Origin: Rhizophlyctis rosea
Taxonomy: Eukaryota; Chytridiomycota; Chytridiomycetes; Rhizophlyctidales; Rhizophlyctidaceae
DNA length: 20,200 nucleotides
Direction of reading: 5' to 3'
NCBI GenBank assembly: GCA_027596075.1
Contig: JADGJC010000287.1
Location: 32,980-53,179, forward strand
Positions 8,452 through 18,736 of this stretch are shown one piece after another. The position numbers and the translations under genes are program-made. Numbering within the stretch: the stretch's first letter is position 1; each line of letters starts with the position of its first letter. The notes beneath the pieces are model-generated. The model did no database searches and was not told the DNA's origin. It saw only the letters and a list, made by a program, of their open reading frames with translations.

Positions 8452-10604
8452 CTAAAAAGATTTTCTTTTGCGCCTCCTCTGCGCTCCTGGCGAAAGCGGT
8501 GGATGGCGCATTGGTGAAAACTGAGGTGTACTATGCTGAAAGTGACACTGCTTGTGGTGCAGAGGGTGCAGGTATATATATTCAGACTCATCAAATTGGT
8601 GATTTCTGCGTCACATTTTAGACACTGCATCTTGATCTCACCAGTTGTTCGGTCTTCTGATATTTCGAATATGCAGCATATCAATTTGCCCTGCTGTCAT
8701 CATGTGGGACAGCAACGGACGGCTCGACTTGCGCTCCTTTAGCGAGCGATGATGGTTCATTCACCCAAGCTAATGCAAATGTGGACTCCAGCTGTACTGA
8801 TGTCGACACTCCTTCAAGCGCTCTGCCGCAAGACACGTGAGTTTCAGAGCTACTCTTCTTCACTCACAATGCCACTAGCTGTATGCGCTTTTGTTGATTG
8901 ATTTTTTCATCAGCTGGGCCCTTCAGAATACATACCTTGACAGCGAGTGCTCGGACTGGTCTCAGACCGCGGCTTACAAAGCCACGGGCGCCTGCATTCC
9001 CTACGGAGGCGGGTCGTATCAGTATGACACCGACTCCAAGGTATTGAGTATCTGGTCATCTGCCGGTTGCACAAGTGGAGGGGAAGGACCGCTCCCTGCG
9101 ACTACCGACTTCAAGTAAGTTATTTTTGAGTTGCGGGGCTAACGGCGCGTCTTGGGAAGTTCACTAACACTCTGTTATAGCAGCGACGCTTGCACACAAC
9201 AGGGGGACGTGTATGTGAAGCACGTTCTGCTTGCCTCCTCCCCCTCTGCCACGACATCAGAGACACCAACATCTGCCACGACTGATTCAACGAGCAGTGG
9301 AGAGACTGTTACGCCGACTGACAGCATCTCACCCACTCACATGCCGACCGACAGCAGCTCACCCTCTGACACCCCGACCGACAGTAACTCACCGTCTGAC
9401 ACCCCGACCGACAGCAGCTCACCCTCTTCCACTCCAACCGACAGCAGCTCGCCCTCGTCCACACCGACCAACAGTGGCGCACCATCATCCACCACCTCAG
9501 GTAAGCAACCTGACGCATCCCATTTTGCCTTGGATAAGAGTGTTAACGCAAAACTCATTTGTCGGGCAGCGAAAGCGCCAGTGGTGGCTCCTCAACCACC
9601 AGCTCAGGAGCAGGCGAGGGATCTGCCACCGCAACGACCTCCTCCACATTGACTGAAACCCCCGCTGAAGCCGCTCCCTCTCCCGAGGCCGCCTCAGGGC
9701 AAGCTGCAGCCCCGGAAGCACTTCAAAACGCCACAGCCCTGACTCCACAAGAAGGCCTCACCAAGTCTACTCCCGTTGACACCAGCACCGCGAATGCGTT
9801 CACATCCGCTCTTGGCGGATCATCCGCCAATGCTGCAAACATTCAAGCCGTGTCGTTGTCCGTGAGTTTGGCTCCATCACCCGGCAATCCTGCCCTTGGA
9901 TCCATCAAGCTCCGTCGTTTACCCTCAATTCGGCATCGAAGTTGAGGAGAAGGCTGTTGAAGCGTGACACTGCTGTAGCTGATTGGTAAGAACAGGGCAC
10001 TGCAACAAGTATTCTTTTCAATCCGCAAGAACTCAAACTGCGGCTGCAGGTATTTGATGATAGCCGCAATCCTGGTTGCACCCAGCGGCCAAAGCCTTAC
10101 TCTGGACAGCGGAGATGCTAGCTACCCGGGATCGCCGTATGCGGTTCTCAAGAGTACGAATGGCTTGACGCTCATCACTGGTTATGGGTTCACCGGCGAT
10201 CCCAGCTCGGTTCCCTTGAACAGCATTGTGTACTCTCAAAGTAAGTTCCTAGCTGGCCTTTCTGCGATTCTTTTGCGTGCGCCGGAACCTCACACCCTCA
10301 TCATACAGCCTACGGCTCCAACCAACTCCTCCTTGGCTTCAGCAACGGCACCTCCCTGTTCGCATGGGAAACTCTCTACTTCACCGGCTCCGTCTCCGAC
10401 GTCTCAATCGCCATGGCCGCCTTCACCAACCCTAATGCCACTCCCACCGACACCGGCAAGCATCTGAGCAAGGGTGAGAAGGCCGCTATCGGCATTTGTG
10501 TCATTATCTTGATTATCCTGATCATTGCTTTGGCCGTTTGGTTGGTCAAGAGGAGGCAGAGGCAGAAGGCTAACAGGACCAGTGGGCTTGTTACGCCTGT
10601 GTGA
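8442..10604 (+). CDS. Secreted mucin-like type I membrane protein (cell-surface)
   Basis: Eight-exon model of 531 aa: 8442-8571, 8677-8836, 8914-9114, 9181-9500, 9608-9861, 9942-9985, 10050-10240, 10309-10604. A signal peptide covers about 1-23 (FAKKIFFCASSALLAKAVDG). A Cys-containing ectodomain (about 25-185) has SSCGTATDGSTC, DSECSDW, ATGAC, SAGC and SDACTQQ. A Ser/Thr/Pro stalk follows, with six 10-residue repeats of the PTDSSSPSDT type, then an Ala/Ser-rich region. LRRRLLKR (356-363) is a possible Kex2-like site. A second ectodomain (about 375-475) leads to a transmembrane helix (about 492-513) and an 18-residue basic tail. The protein probably sits in the plasma membrane with an O-glycosylated exterior; ligand and role are unknown. 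Two junctions are uncertain: the first donor may be 8571/8572 or 8598/8599, and acceptor 9607 is required because the nearer AG at 9569 shifts the frame to an early stop. Confidence 0.72.
9314..9493 (+). repeat. 30-bp coding minisatellite, six units
   Basis: Six consecutive 30-bp units, each beginning CCGAC(T/C)GACAG or a near variant, encode PTDSISPTHM, PTDSSSPSDT, PTDSNSPSDT, PTDSSSPSST, PTDSSSPSST and PTNSGAPSST. The units keep frame inside the stalk of the surface protein. The middle units are most alike and the edge units more diverged, which is typical of repeat gain by slippage or unequal exchange. Copy number is likely to vary between strains. Confidence 0.9.
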
Positions 10605-10891
10605 TGTGCGGAAGTTTCGTATGGTAGTCAATAGATGTAGGAAGTAATATTGGTTATCATGAGGGGAGCAAGAGCGCAAAAAAACCAACACATACTACCA
10701 GGTTATGTTTACTTGCTGGCATGTTAGACATACCCATAGTGATGTGTGTGCGCTGGACCTCATTTAGTAGATGCGATAAAAATTGATAGTTCTATACTAG
10801 ATTATAGGAGTACAATACCTGTCAGCGCTCTTGTGGATTCTACTGATTCTGAGTGGAAGTGTGTCATGCATGACATTACTCATTGAATTAC

Positions 10892-10955
10892 AAACGACAT
10901 TGCCATCCTTTCATTTACCCGCCAAACGACATTGCCATCCTTTCATTTACCCGCC
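10892..10955. repeat. Perfect 32-bp tandem duplication
   Basis: Two identical, directly adjacent 32-bp copies at 10892-10923 and 10924-10955. Each begins AAACGACATTGCCATCC and ends TTTACCCGCC. There is no mismatch, so the duplication is recent or kept by conversion. It lies 268-331 bp upstream of the methyltransferase start codon. Confidence 0.95.
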
Positions 10956-11126
10956 GTTCCGATCACCTCCGATGAGGCTTAGATTCGAATAATTGCGCGG
11001 TTGCAAGCGCTCCATGGTCGAAATCTGCAGCCCATGGTCAACATTCCGCCATGGATCCCTTCATCGCTTCGCAATTGAACCTGTCAACATGCGCGTTATT
11101 CCAAAATTTTCCCGTGCGAGGAAACA

Positions 11127-11132
11127 TATAAA
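11127..11132 (+). promoter_or_regulatory. Candidate TATA box of the methyltransferase gene
   Basis: TATAAA within ACATATAAAGAC, about 95 bp upstream of the ATG at 11223. Position and orientation fit a fungal TATA element. There is no transcript evidence. Confidence 0.5.
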
Positions 11133-11222
11133 GACATTCACCCCAACGCAGTTCGCAACCTCCACGTAGGCCAAGCCAGTCAAGCGGTCTCACCCCCCCT
11201 CTAAACCATTTCTCAAGGGCAA

Positions 11223-12208
11223 ATGGCAACCAATACGGACATCTCCAGCTTCAGGAGAGACTTCAAGGATGTTGAGCTGCCCAAAATCCCTGACGAGGCA
11301 TTGGAAGACTTGTCACGCTATACTGGAGAGAAGGACCTGCAGAAACTTCGGGAACACGTCATTGACTTGGTTCAGGAGATCAAAAAATCGGTAGGCATAT
11401 CAGAATTTGGCCGTACATTGAGCATTCCATCGCTGATCACTTGTCCTTAGCATCACACCTATGCGTGCATAGCAAACATTTTATTCCTCGAACCCCGCAT
11501 CCAAAACCAACCGTATTACAGCACTTTTATTCAGCGTCAATCACCGACCACCAAAACACTCGAAGTCGGTGTGTGCTTTGGAACAGATCTGAGGCGCTAC
11601 GTGCAGGATGGGGTAGCTGCTTCATCCGTGACTGTAGCAGATTTGGATGACAGTTACTGGAAGTTTGGAGGAAAGCTATACAGAGATGAGGGCAAGCTTG
11701 GCAAGATTGGAGGCGTGAAGACTGTGTTTGGAGATTTCGCTGGCGAGGAGGGGGCGGAGAAGACTGTAGATATTGCAAAGGAGGAATTAGAGGGCCAGTT
11801 TGACTTCTTGATCAATATGTTGGTTTTGCACGTGAGTTGCTCACATTTTGTCGATTTTGAAAAACCTCCGACTGATATGAGCCGTTGTAGGTATTCTCCA
11901 AGAATGAGTGCCGCCGCTTCCTTGCCCGGCTCTTCGCCTGCCTGCGATCTGGTGGCGTCCTCTTTGGCCAATGTGGGGGTTCCACTCAGGAGGGTCCATA
12001 TGAAGCACAAAATGTCTCTGGCACTGAAGTGAGGTGGAGACATACAGCGGACTCATTGAAGGCCTTGTTGGAGGAACTTGGATTTGTTGATGTGGCAGTT
12101 CAGGCAAGGTCCTGGGAAGATCTGTCGGGAACATCCAAGTTGCGGCTGAATTTGAGAGGAGATGATCCGACACGAAGGAGTTTGACTTTTACTGCTACAC
12201 GGCCCTGA
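11223..12208 (+). CDS. Class I SAM-dependent methyltransferase
   Basis: Three exons, 11223-11390, 11451-11831 and 11891-12208, give 288 aa with both introns in phase 0. The Rossmann fold shows motif I as LEVGVCFGTDLRRYV (93-107), the acidic post-I strand as VTVADLDD (D120/D122), motif IV as FDFLINMLVLHVF (near 175-185) and the post-motif strand as LRSGGVLFGQCGG. An N-terminal helical part (residues 1-60) precedes the fold. Length and layout match fungal small-molecule methyltransferases of the broad methyltransferase superfamily. No secondary-metabolite enzyme is nearby, so the substrate cannot be inferred. The cytosol is the default location, since no targeting signal is seen. Confidence 0.85.
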
Positions 12209-12655
12209 TGTATATAGATTTGTTTATAGATAAATTTGTGATACATTTTCTGAAATATAAGAGTTTTGTCGTGAGATTTTTGAACTTGGATGAAAAGAGG
12301 GACCCAAAGTCAGAGCTTGGAAGCACATCGCAACCTGGTTGGTCAACCCGATCTTCTCTGGTGATGAAATCGTGAAGATTTGAATAGTATATATTTAATA
12401 TTGGTATTCTCACACATCTACTGGGTGGGTTTTTGAGAGGCCGGAGGGGATCAGACCAGGTGCTCCTTGGTCAGTTTGGTCTGCAAAAGCAGGCACCCGC
12501 GCGTTCGGTGGTGAAGGTGGTGACGCCACCCCCATCATCCATCACAAAATTGCTCCCCCTTCGTCATTCTCATCTTCAGCTCCAACAGATCCCTCATCTT
12601 GCCCAACGATTTAAGCACCCTGCACTTCTCATCACTCGAAAATACCACACTCGCA
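12209..12655. other. Intergenic region, methyltransferase 3' end and thioesterase promoter
   Basis: A 447-bp gap. Positions 12209-12290 are AT-rich with several TTTGT and TATA runs, as expected for a cleavage and polyadenylation region. The part before 12655 is rich in short pyrimidine tracts. No RNA gene or repeat is seen; a 101-codon frame that overlaps the thioesterase start is a shadow. Confidence 0.45.
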
Positions 12656-13707
12656 ATGTCGGCCGCCTTGCGCTCAGTAGTGGTTCCCGCCGCATCACAA
12701 CATACGGCCACTTTGATCTTCCTGCACGGGTTGGGTGATAGTGGGCACGGATGGTAACGATTGATCTCTAAAGGTGGAACCCTTAGAACTGTCGCTCATA
12801 GCAAACTTTGATGAACACAGGGCACCTGTTGGCAAGATGCTCCAACCTCAACTTCCCCACGTTAAATTCATTTTTCCCCACGCGTGAGTTATTTTTGGGT
12901 ACTGCTCGCCTGTTTCCTCCCCCGTTATGGACGTTCCTTTCTACCAGCCCAAGCAACCCAGTAACCCTGAACGGCGGTATGGCCATGCCATCATGGTACG
13001 AGGCTCTTTTTTGATGTAGCATATTTAGTTGCCATCTGAAAATCATGCCTCACATCAGGCATGATATTTACGTCCTTGCACCTGGAGGCCCGGAGGACAC
13101 AAAGGGGCTGAAAAGCTCTGTTGAGAGTGGTAGGAGTTTACAATTCCAGATTCGCGATGGGATCGTGGTACTGACAGAATCTTTCATGCAGTATGGCAAC
13201 TGATCAGAGACGAAATTGACTCTGGCACTCCTGCAAACCGTATCGCGTTGGGCGGCTTCTCCCAAGGTGAAGGTCCATCTTTAGACTGCATCCCCTCCAC
13301 ATATATTGACAAAAGGACCACCCCTTAGGTGGAGCAATCACCCTTCTCACAGCCGCCACAACCGATATTAAACTAGCCGGATTCCTGATCCTGAGCGGCT
13401 ATTCCCCAACAGCAGATTTGGAAAGCGTGGGTTCACTTCATCAATTTCTGATTCTCAACATTTGCAAATAGCCCTCCACTAATCCACACAACAGCGAAAG
13501 AAAGAAACCAACAAAGACACCCCAATCCTAATGTGCCATGGAGACGCCGACGAAGTCGTCCCATACTCATGGGGCCAAATGAGCTACGACCTCGTCAAAT
13601 CCTTAGGTTTCAAAATCAACTTCAAGAGTTACCGCAACATGGGACATTCAAGCTCGGATGCCGAGCTACGGGACGTTTCCACCTTCCTAAAAGAAGTTTT
13701 GCCTTGA
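12656..13707 (+). CDS. APT1: Acyl-protein thioesterase 1 (lysophospholipase-like serine hydrolase)
   Basis: Seven exons, 12656-12753, 12821-12883, 12948-12995, 13059-13129, 13192-13266, 13329-13426 and 13495-13707, give 221 aa, close to human APT1 (230 aa). It removes S-acyl (palmitoyl) groups from proteins such as Ras and G-alpha and can hydrolyse lysophospholipids; it acts in the cytosol. Visible landmarks: IFLHGLGDSGHGW (oxyanion region, 21-33), FPHAPSNPVTLNGGMAMPSW, APGGPEDTKGL, nucleophile S117 in GGFSQG, D170 in CHGDADEVVP and H202 in NMGHSSS. The triad is complete. Each exon boundary falls inside conserved family sequence, which makes the splice model strong. No signal peptide is present. 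Confidence 0.93.
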
Positions 13708-14065
13708 TTTCACCGACATAAGCACCACTGTAACCACTGTAATTATATCAGTTGAAAACTAAGAAAAAACTTTGTTTACAGCGTTACTACAAAAAACAAA
13801 AACAAGGGAGAGAAAAAGCTATTCACAGTATGTAAAAAGAAAACATCGTCCAGGGGACATCAAACGGGTGATTAGAAACCCCTAAAACCTACCCCACTAA
13901 ATATACATGGACCTAACTATACCCAGATAGAACTAACAAAAAAAAAAGAAAACAAAACAAATCAAATCAAAAGCGTCCCTTATCCATATCTAAATCCCAT
14001 TAAACCCAACCCAACCCGCCATCATCACTCCAACCCACTCCCCCACCCTCACATCCGCACAACCA
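13708..14065. other. Convergent 3' region, A-rich
   Basis: Stops of the thioesterase (+) and the RhoGEF (-) face each other across 358 bp. The middle (13740-13980) is strongly A-rich on the plus strand, including an A run near 13939-13947 and many CAAAA words. Toward 14060 the composition shifts to C-rich. Both 3' UTRs and polyadenylation sites should lie here. No gene or RNA is seen. Confidence 0.5.
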
Positions 14066-17000
14066 TCACTTCTGCCCCCTCTTCAACCCCAACGCCTCCC
14101 TCAAATTCCTCTTCCCACTCTTCTTCGAAAAAATTTGACTCCAAGTCCTATAAACCTGCTTCACACCCCCCTTCCCTTCCTTCCCAACACCCTTACCACC
14201 ATCCACCCCGCCCTCCTCCTCCCCTTCCTCGTCCTCCTCGGCAGGCGCAACACCCACCGACGAATCACTAGTCCAAGACGCCATGCTCCGCGCACTAGAT
14301 CGCGAGGGGTAGCGGTTCAGCATTGGTGCCGAGGTGTTATGGCCTGTCATTGACGCCGAACGGAAGCCGTATGTCCCGCTTCCTGAGCCATGACCGTGGC
14401 CATGTCCATGTGCGAGTCCGTGAGCGCCTGCTGCAGAACCCGTTGGAGAGAAGCTCCCGCCGGCGCGGAAACTCGTTACGCTGCGTGTGGGACGGAGAGC
14501 GGGGCCGTTTAGCATGGCGTGGCGGGCTTCGTCTGGGTCGGTGGGTGATAGGGCGTCGGAGGGTTGGTCGGGGGATCGTTGGGCGGGGAAGAGGGGTTCG
14601 GAGAGGTTGCGGAGGCTTAGTCGGGGCGGTTGTCGAGAGGAGCGAATGGAAGATCGGTCTGAATCGCTGGTGACTGATGTTGCATCGTTGCCGCAACCGG
14701 AGGAGTTGCTCATCGGTGATATCTATCAATAAACAATAGCATCAGTAAACAGATCAAATGTGCTCTTTCTGCAAAATCAAACAACATCATACCATCTCAT
14801 AAAACCCCCTCTGCCTCGGCGGCGGCGTACTATGCGTACTCGTCGCCTCCGGAAAAACCGTAACAACATCACTCAATTTACTATCCACGCTCGGCCTCCT
14901 CCCAACAAACATCGTCCCGGACCCTCCAAACCCACGATCAGAATCCACACTCGACTGCCTCCAAAACTTCCTCCTCGTCGACCCATGATGCTGCTGCTGA
15001 GGCGGTAAATCCCGTTCCGCCGCCCGTTCCGCAGCAATGATGGCCGCCATCTCGTCTACCGATGCCATCGTGCTCAGACTGCTGACGGAGCCTGTTGAAC
15101 TGGTTCGTTTCATTTGTTTGATGTGCGCGCGGGCTGCGGCTTGGGCTTCGGCGAATAGTGCTGGGTCGCGGGCGCGGGATGTGGGTGTGGATGCTGTGAG
15201 TCGGGTGAGGACTTCGCCCCATGCTCCGCGTTCTCTGTCACTTTGTGTTCCGAAGTCGAAATGATGTCCCGCTTCAGCGTGTTTTAGGCGGAATGCGTAT
15301 GGTAGGGGTGCTGCAATAAGTTGGCCATCAGAACTGGTGCTTGCGTACACTGCAATTGATACTCGAACAAGACTTACTTTCTCGCGATCCCAAATATCTA
15401 AATTGATAAGTAGCCAAGGGTATACACAGTTTAAGATTATAAACCGAAGATCGCTTCGGCTTAACGACAAATAAAAACTCCGGGAAGACGAAAACGCCCT
15501 GTGACGACCTTAAGCATGCTTGACAAAATCAGACCCCATCATCTCCCACTCACCCTATACTTGATCTTCGCCCCGGAAATATCAGGATGATCAATAAACA
15601 ACAACCCCCCACCATATAACATCTCCCCACAATCCATTCGTTTCGGTGCGTCGATTTGCAACGTGTTCTCAAGTCGTGTGAAGAATCTGTCCGTCCGTTG
15701 CAGGTTTTCCATCATGAACTGTAACGACAAGGTTCAATTATGACCTCGGGAGTTGCTACAATTCAGTCAGAAAATACCTTCGCAGAGTCAATATCCACCA
15801 CAACTTCCTGCATGATGGAGTACGCGGAGATCAAGTCCACGTAATCCGGAGCATCGGCATCGGTTGTTTTGATGAGTTCTTGTAGAAGAAGCGGGTATCT
15901 GCATAGCCGTTGCACGGGCTGAACAGGATGTACTTGTCAATGAACACAAACTTCCGGAGTATGGTCCTTTCCAAATGAAGAAATTACCTTGATCAGGTAA
16001 TCTTTAAGATCGAGTTTTGTATGAGCAGTTCCTTTGAACTCCTGAACTCAGACGGTCAGCCATTTCTCACATACCAAAAATCCTTAAAACGCATTTCCCG
16101 CACCTGCAAAAACGAAATCATCTCCGGTCGCTTCTCATACTCTGTCAAAATCTTAATCGCTCCATCATGCTGTGTGCAGTAGTCCTTGTAGACATTGAAC
16201 TTCTCCTTCTGCAAAAAGTTCACCAAAACGTCAGTCTCCACATCCTATCACATCAAATCGACCCTTCCGCATACCATTTTCAAAAACACCTGAGCAACAG
16301 GAACCGGCACCTCAAGTTCCTCCACCGGCGACTGATTCTCCACCACCGGATTAAATTTCACCAACGCTTCCTCCATCTCCGCCAAAAACTCCTGCTGGAA
16401 TTTGTACAGTTCGTTCGCGTTGCGCATAAGCATGAAGCGCTTTTCGCTTGGGAGCCATGATGCGGCGTTGAGGCGGTCGAAACAACTCTGGAATAGCGCA
16501 ATGGTCATCAGCTGCCCGAATATAACAATGCCATGCGATGCAAAGCCTCACCTCAACTAATGTCCGCAAATCCGCTACATATAACCGTTCCGAATCCCGC
16601 AATTCCTTCACGACATGAATCCGTTGCAGCAACCTCCTATCCTCCGGTCTCTCATACTTGTACAGATCGGCCAGCGACCCGCTACTATCCTGCCTACTCT
16701 CCTGCCGGAAACTCAAGGAAGCATCCACCTCCCCATCTTTCTTCCCATCATCCTCGGGCTGAGGTGATGCGACAAGATTCTGCGTACTGCGACCGAGGGT
16801 AGCGAAAGCTGCTATGTGATCATCTTCGTGACCGTTATATGACAGGCGGTGAGCTTTTTTTGAGGGAGAATGAGGAGAGATGGTGGGAGCGTTTGATTGG
16901 GCGTCGGTTTCGAAGTCTCGCGAAACGGACATGGGAACCATTATTGAGGCTGGTCGGCGTTTGACGCTGGCTTTTCCTGATAGTGTGTCTCCATTTTCGT

Positions 17001-17545
17001 CATCGTTGCGACTTCCACGGGTCCCTAATGATATTGTGTCGACGGCTTTCAATAAGGGTTTTATGGTCTCCAGAGAATCAGGTATCTTATGCGTTTCTGA
17101 AACTGGAATTGGGTTATGAATCCATGTGTTGGTACAGGATGACAGCAGCACACTTACCTGACGATGGAAGTGTTGCATTCAAGCTTTCGTGCGATATGGC
17201 GGCGAGGTCTGCCGATAGTGCGGTAGTGTTTGTAACCGGTGGAATAACATCAAGTGCGTCTCCGTCGCCCACCCCGTCATTTACCACCCTCGGTTCCTCC
17301 ACCTCTCCTTCCGGCAGTCGCAAGTCTTCCTGCGACTGAGCTGCCAACAAAAACCCCCCGTTCTTCCCCCTACCCGGTACCAATGTTGGGGCAAACTCCA
17401 AATCCGCATCCTGCATTGATGCCAGTTGGGCCGTGACATTATCAAACCCAGTCACAGCCCCAAGCCGATTCGCCATGATTTCCTTTGGTCCTAACGATGT
17501 CTGCTCGGATTGCGTCATTATTGAGACCACTACGCAGGTCGACAT
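14066..17545 (-). CDS. Dbl-family Rho guanine nucleotide exchange factor (DH-PH)
   Basis: Ten-exon model of 963 aa, complement(join(14066..14722, 14793..15310, 15378..15477, 15554..15718, 15778..15918, 15988..16041, 16104..16208, 16275..16487, 16552..17102, 17158..17545)). It activates Rho-type GTPases by GDP release, usually at the plasma membrane, to control actin and polarity. Residues 1-285 are low-complexity and Ser-rich. The DH domain (about 286-500) shows CR1 as VKELRDSERLYVADLRTLVE, the middle helices as YKFQQEFLAEMEEAL and FNVYKDYC, and CR3 as DYLIKPVQRLCRYPLLLQEL. A PH domain (about 510-640) contains KIKYRFLFVVK, FRYLGSRE, AFRLKHA and GAWGEVL. The C-terminal third is Ser/Gly/His-rich (HGHGHGHGSGSG) and ends in a basic segment. 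Where two acceptors kept frame (exons 3 and 4), I chose the 64- and 66-nt introns because they restore DH spacing. The target GTPase cannot be told. Confidence 0.88.
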
Positions 17546-18736
17546 TGTTCAAGGTGAGCCGGTTTCTGCGCTGACGCGGTTATGTACACCATCAAGCGAC
17601 TTTAAGTAGTATGTAAGTTCAGGCGTTGACAAGTGAACGAGTCTCCAAGGTCAAACGTCTCGCCTGTGCTAACGTTCTGGGAAAGTGGGTCACGACCCTT
17701 GGGGAGGGTCAGCGTAAGCAGAAAAAGTGGGGAGGATGTCGGGTGATGGGTTGGGAAGCCGCTTGGGTATTAAGTTTTCGGAATAAAAGGAGGGGATGGC
17801 GGAGGTACGGGGACACCGAGTAGAGTTGCCGCACTTGCCCTATTTCCCAATCGTGGTCTCTACTGCACTACTGTGGGAACACCCTCCTTCGGGCCTACCG
17901 TACACTAGCCTCCACACACGGTGGTGTAGAACAAGGGTTATGTCAATGCCCCAGCGGCATGGCACAAAGTGGGTGGTCCCTTCGACCTGTCAAACTCCAC
18001 ACGATGTTTGTCCACCCTGTGTTATGTTGTGCACAGCTTTCTCTGCCTGTGAGAATGGGAAAATCAGAGTTCAAGTTGCTCGATTGCTTGCACAGGGTCG
18101 ACTGGGTGTGGCTTGCTTGATTCCCTCAAAGTCCGTGACACAGTGAGCCCCCTCATTGCTCCCTCGCCCATTTTGCAACTTTGCGGGCCAAAGGGGGCCT
18201 CCGGATCCCGTTTTCGTGTTCCCAACGAATCTCCAGCGCATTGCCCTTGAGACGCGCCCGTGGTGGATAGCAAGGTAGCAGAACCATGGAGAGTGACGTA
18301 AGGAACATAGCGGTAGTTTTGACAGAGAACTTTAATCACACATGACCATAAGCAAACCGTGATCATTGATGAACACATTGAATGGTATGTATGCATGCTG
18401 CACATGTATCAAATCATAACAACAACGCGTGTCCGTCGATGATCCATAGCCCTGTCTGTTTGCTGTCGAATAGAGACCATTCTTACCCACAAAGGTCAAG
18501 CACATGCAACTCCATTGTTTCGACATGACACGCGTATACGTAACGAAACTTTGCAGTATTCAACAAATATCTCGCTAGCGTAACGAAACTTTGGAGCGCA
18601 GCAGCACACCAAATGTGAGAGTCAGCCGTTTGCGAACATGCGAGCAGAAAGCATGCACTTATGGGGCCATTGCTATTGACGTGAAATATGACTCATATAC
18701 ATATGTACAACGTGCTGATGTGCTGAAGTTGCAGTC
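17546..18736. other. Gene-free stretch of 1.2 kb
   Basis: This is the longest stretch without a supported gene. It lies upstream of the RhoGEF and downstream of the small mitochondrial gene. Open frames (up to 116 codons at 17796-18146) show no domain and no coding-like composition. It contains the 15-bp direct repeat pair at 18539 and 18579. It probably includes the RhoGEF promoter and 5' UTR. A non-coding RNA cannot be excluded. Confidence 0.45.
18539..18593. repeat. Pair of 15-bp direct repeats, 40 bp apart
   Basis: CGTAACGAAACTTTG occurs at 18539-18553 and again at 18579-18593. The match is exact and the start-to-start spacing is 40 bp. The copies lie about 145-200 bp beyond the stop of the small mitochondrial gene and about 1 kb upstream of the RhoGEF start. 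They could be a regulatory site pair, but nothing known to me matches. Confidence 0.8.

Larger units (their letters stand above)
10605..11222. promoter_or_regulatory. Intergenic region and methyltransferase promoter
   Basis: A 618-bp gap between the surface-protein stop and the methyltransferase start. The first part is AT-rich 3' flank. The tandem 32-bp duplication lies in the middle. TATAAA at 11127-11132, in the context CATATAAAG, is about 95 bp upstream of the ATG and is a good TATA-box candidate. No gene is seen. Confidence 0.5.

Noticed and set aside
9314..9493. CRISPR-like repeat array
   Set aside because: The repeats are adjacent without spacers, lie in a coding exon and keep the reading frame; this is a coding minisatellite.
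9570..9652. Short C-terminus after the near acceptor at 9569 as the main product
   Set aside because: It gives a Pro/Gln-rich tail ending at 9652 and discards the second ectodomain, the transmembrane helix and a long coding-like stretch that stays in frame with acceptor 9607.
16512..16551. 40-nt intron in the RhoGEF DH domain
   Set aside because: The in-frame acceptor at 16488 gives a 64-nt intron and removes an eight-residue insertion from the DH helix. The short form is possible but less likely.
17796..18146. 116-codon plus-strand open frame in the gene-free stretch
   Set aside because: Cys/Pro/Arg-rich sequence without regular secondary-structure pattern or domain, and no neighbouring exon continues it.
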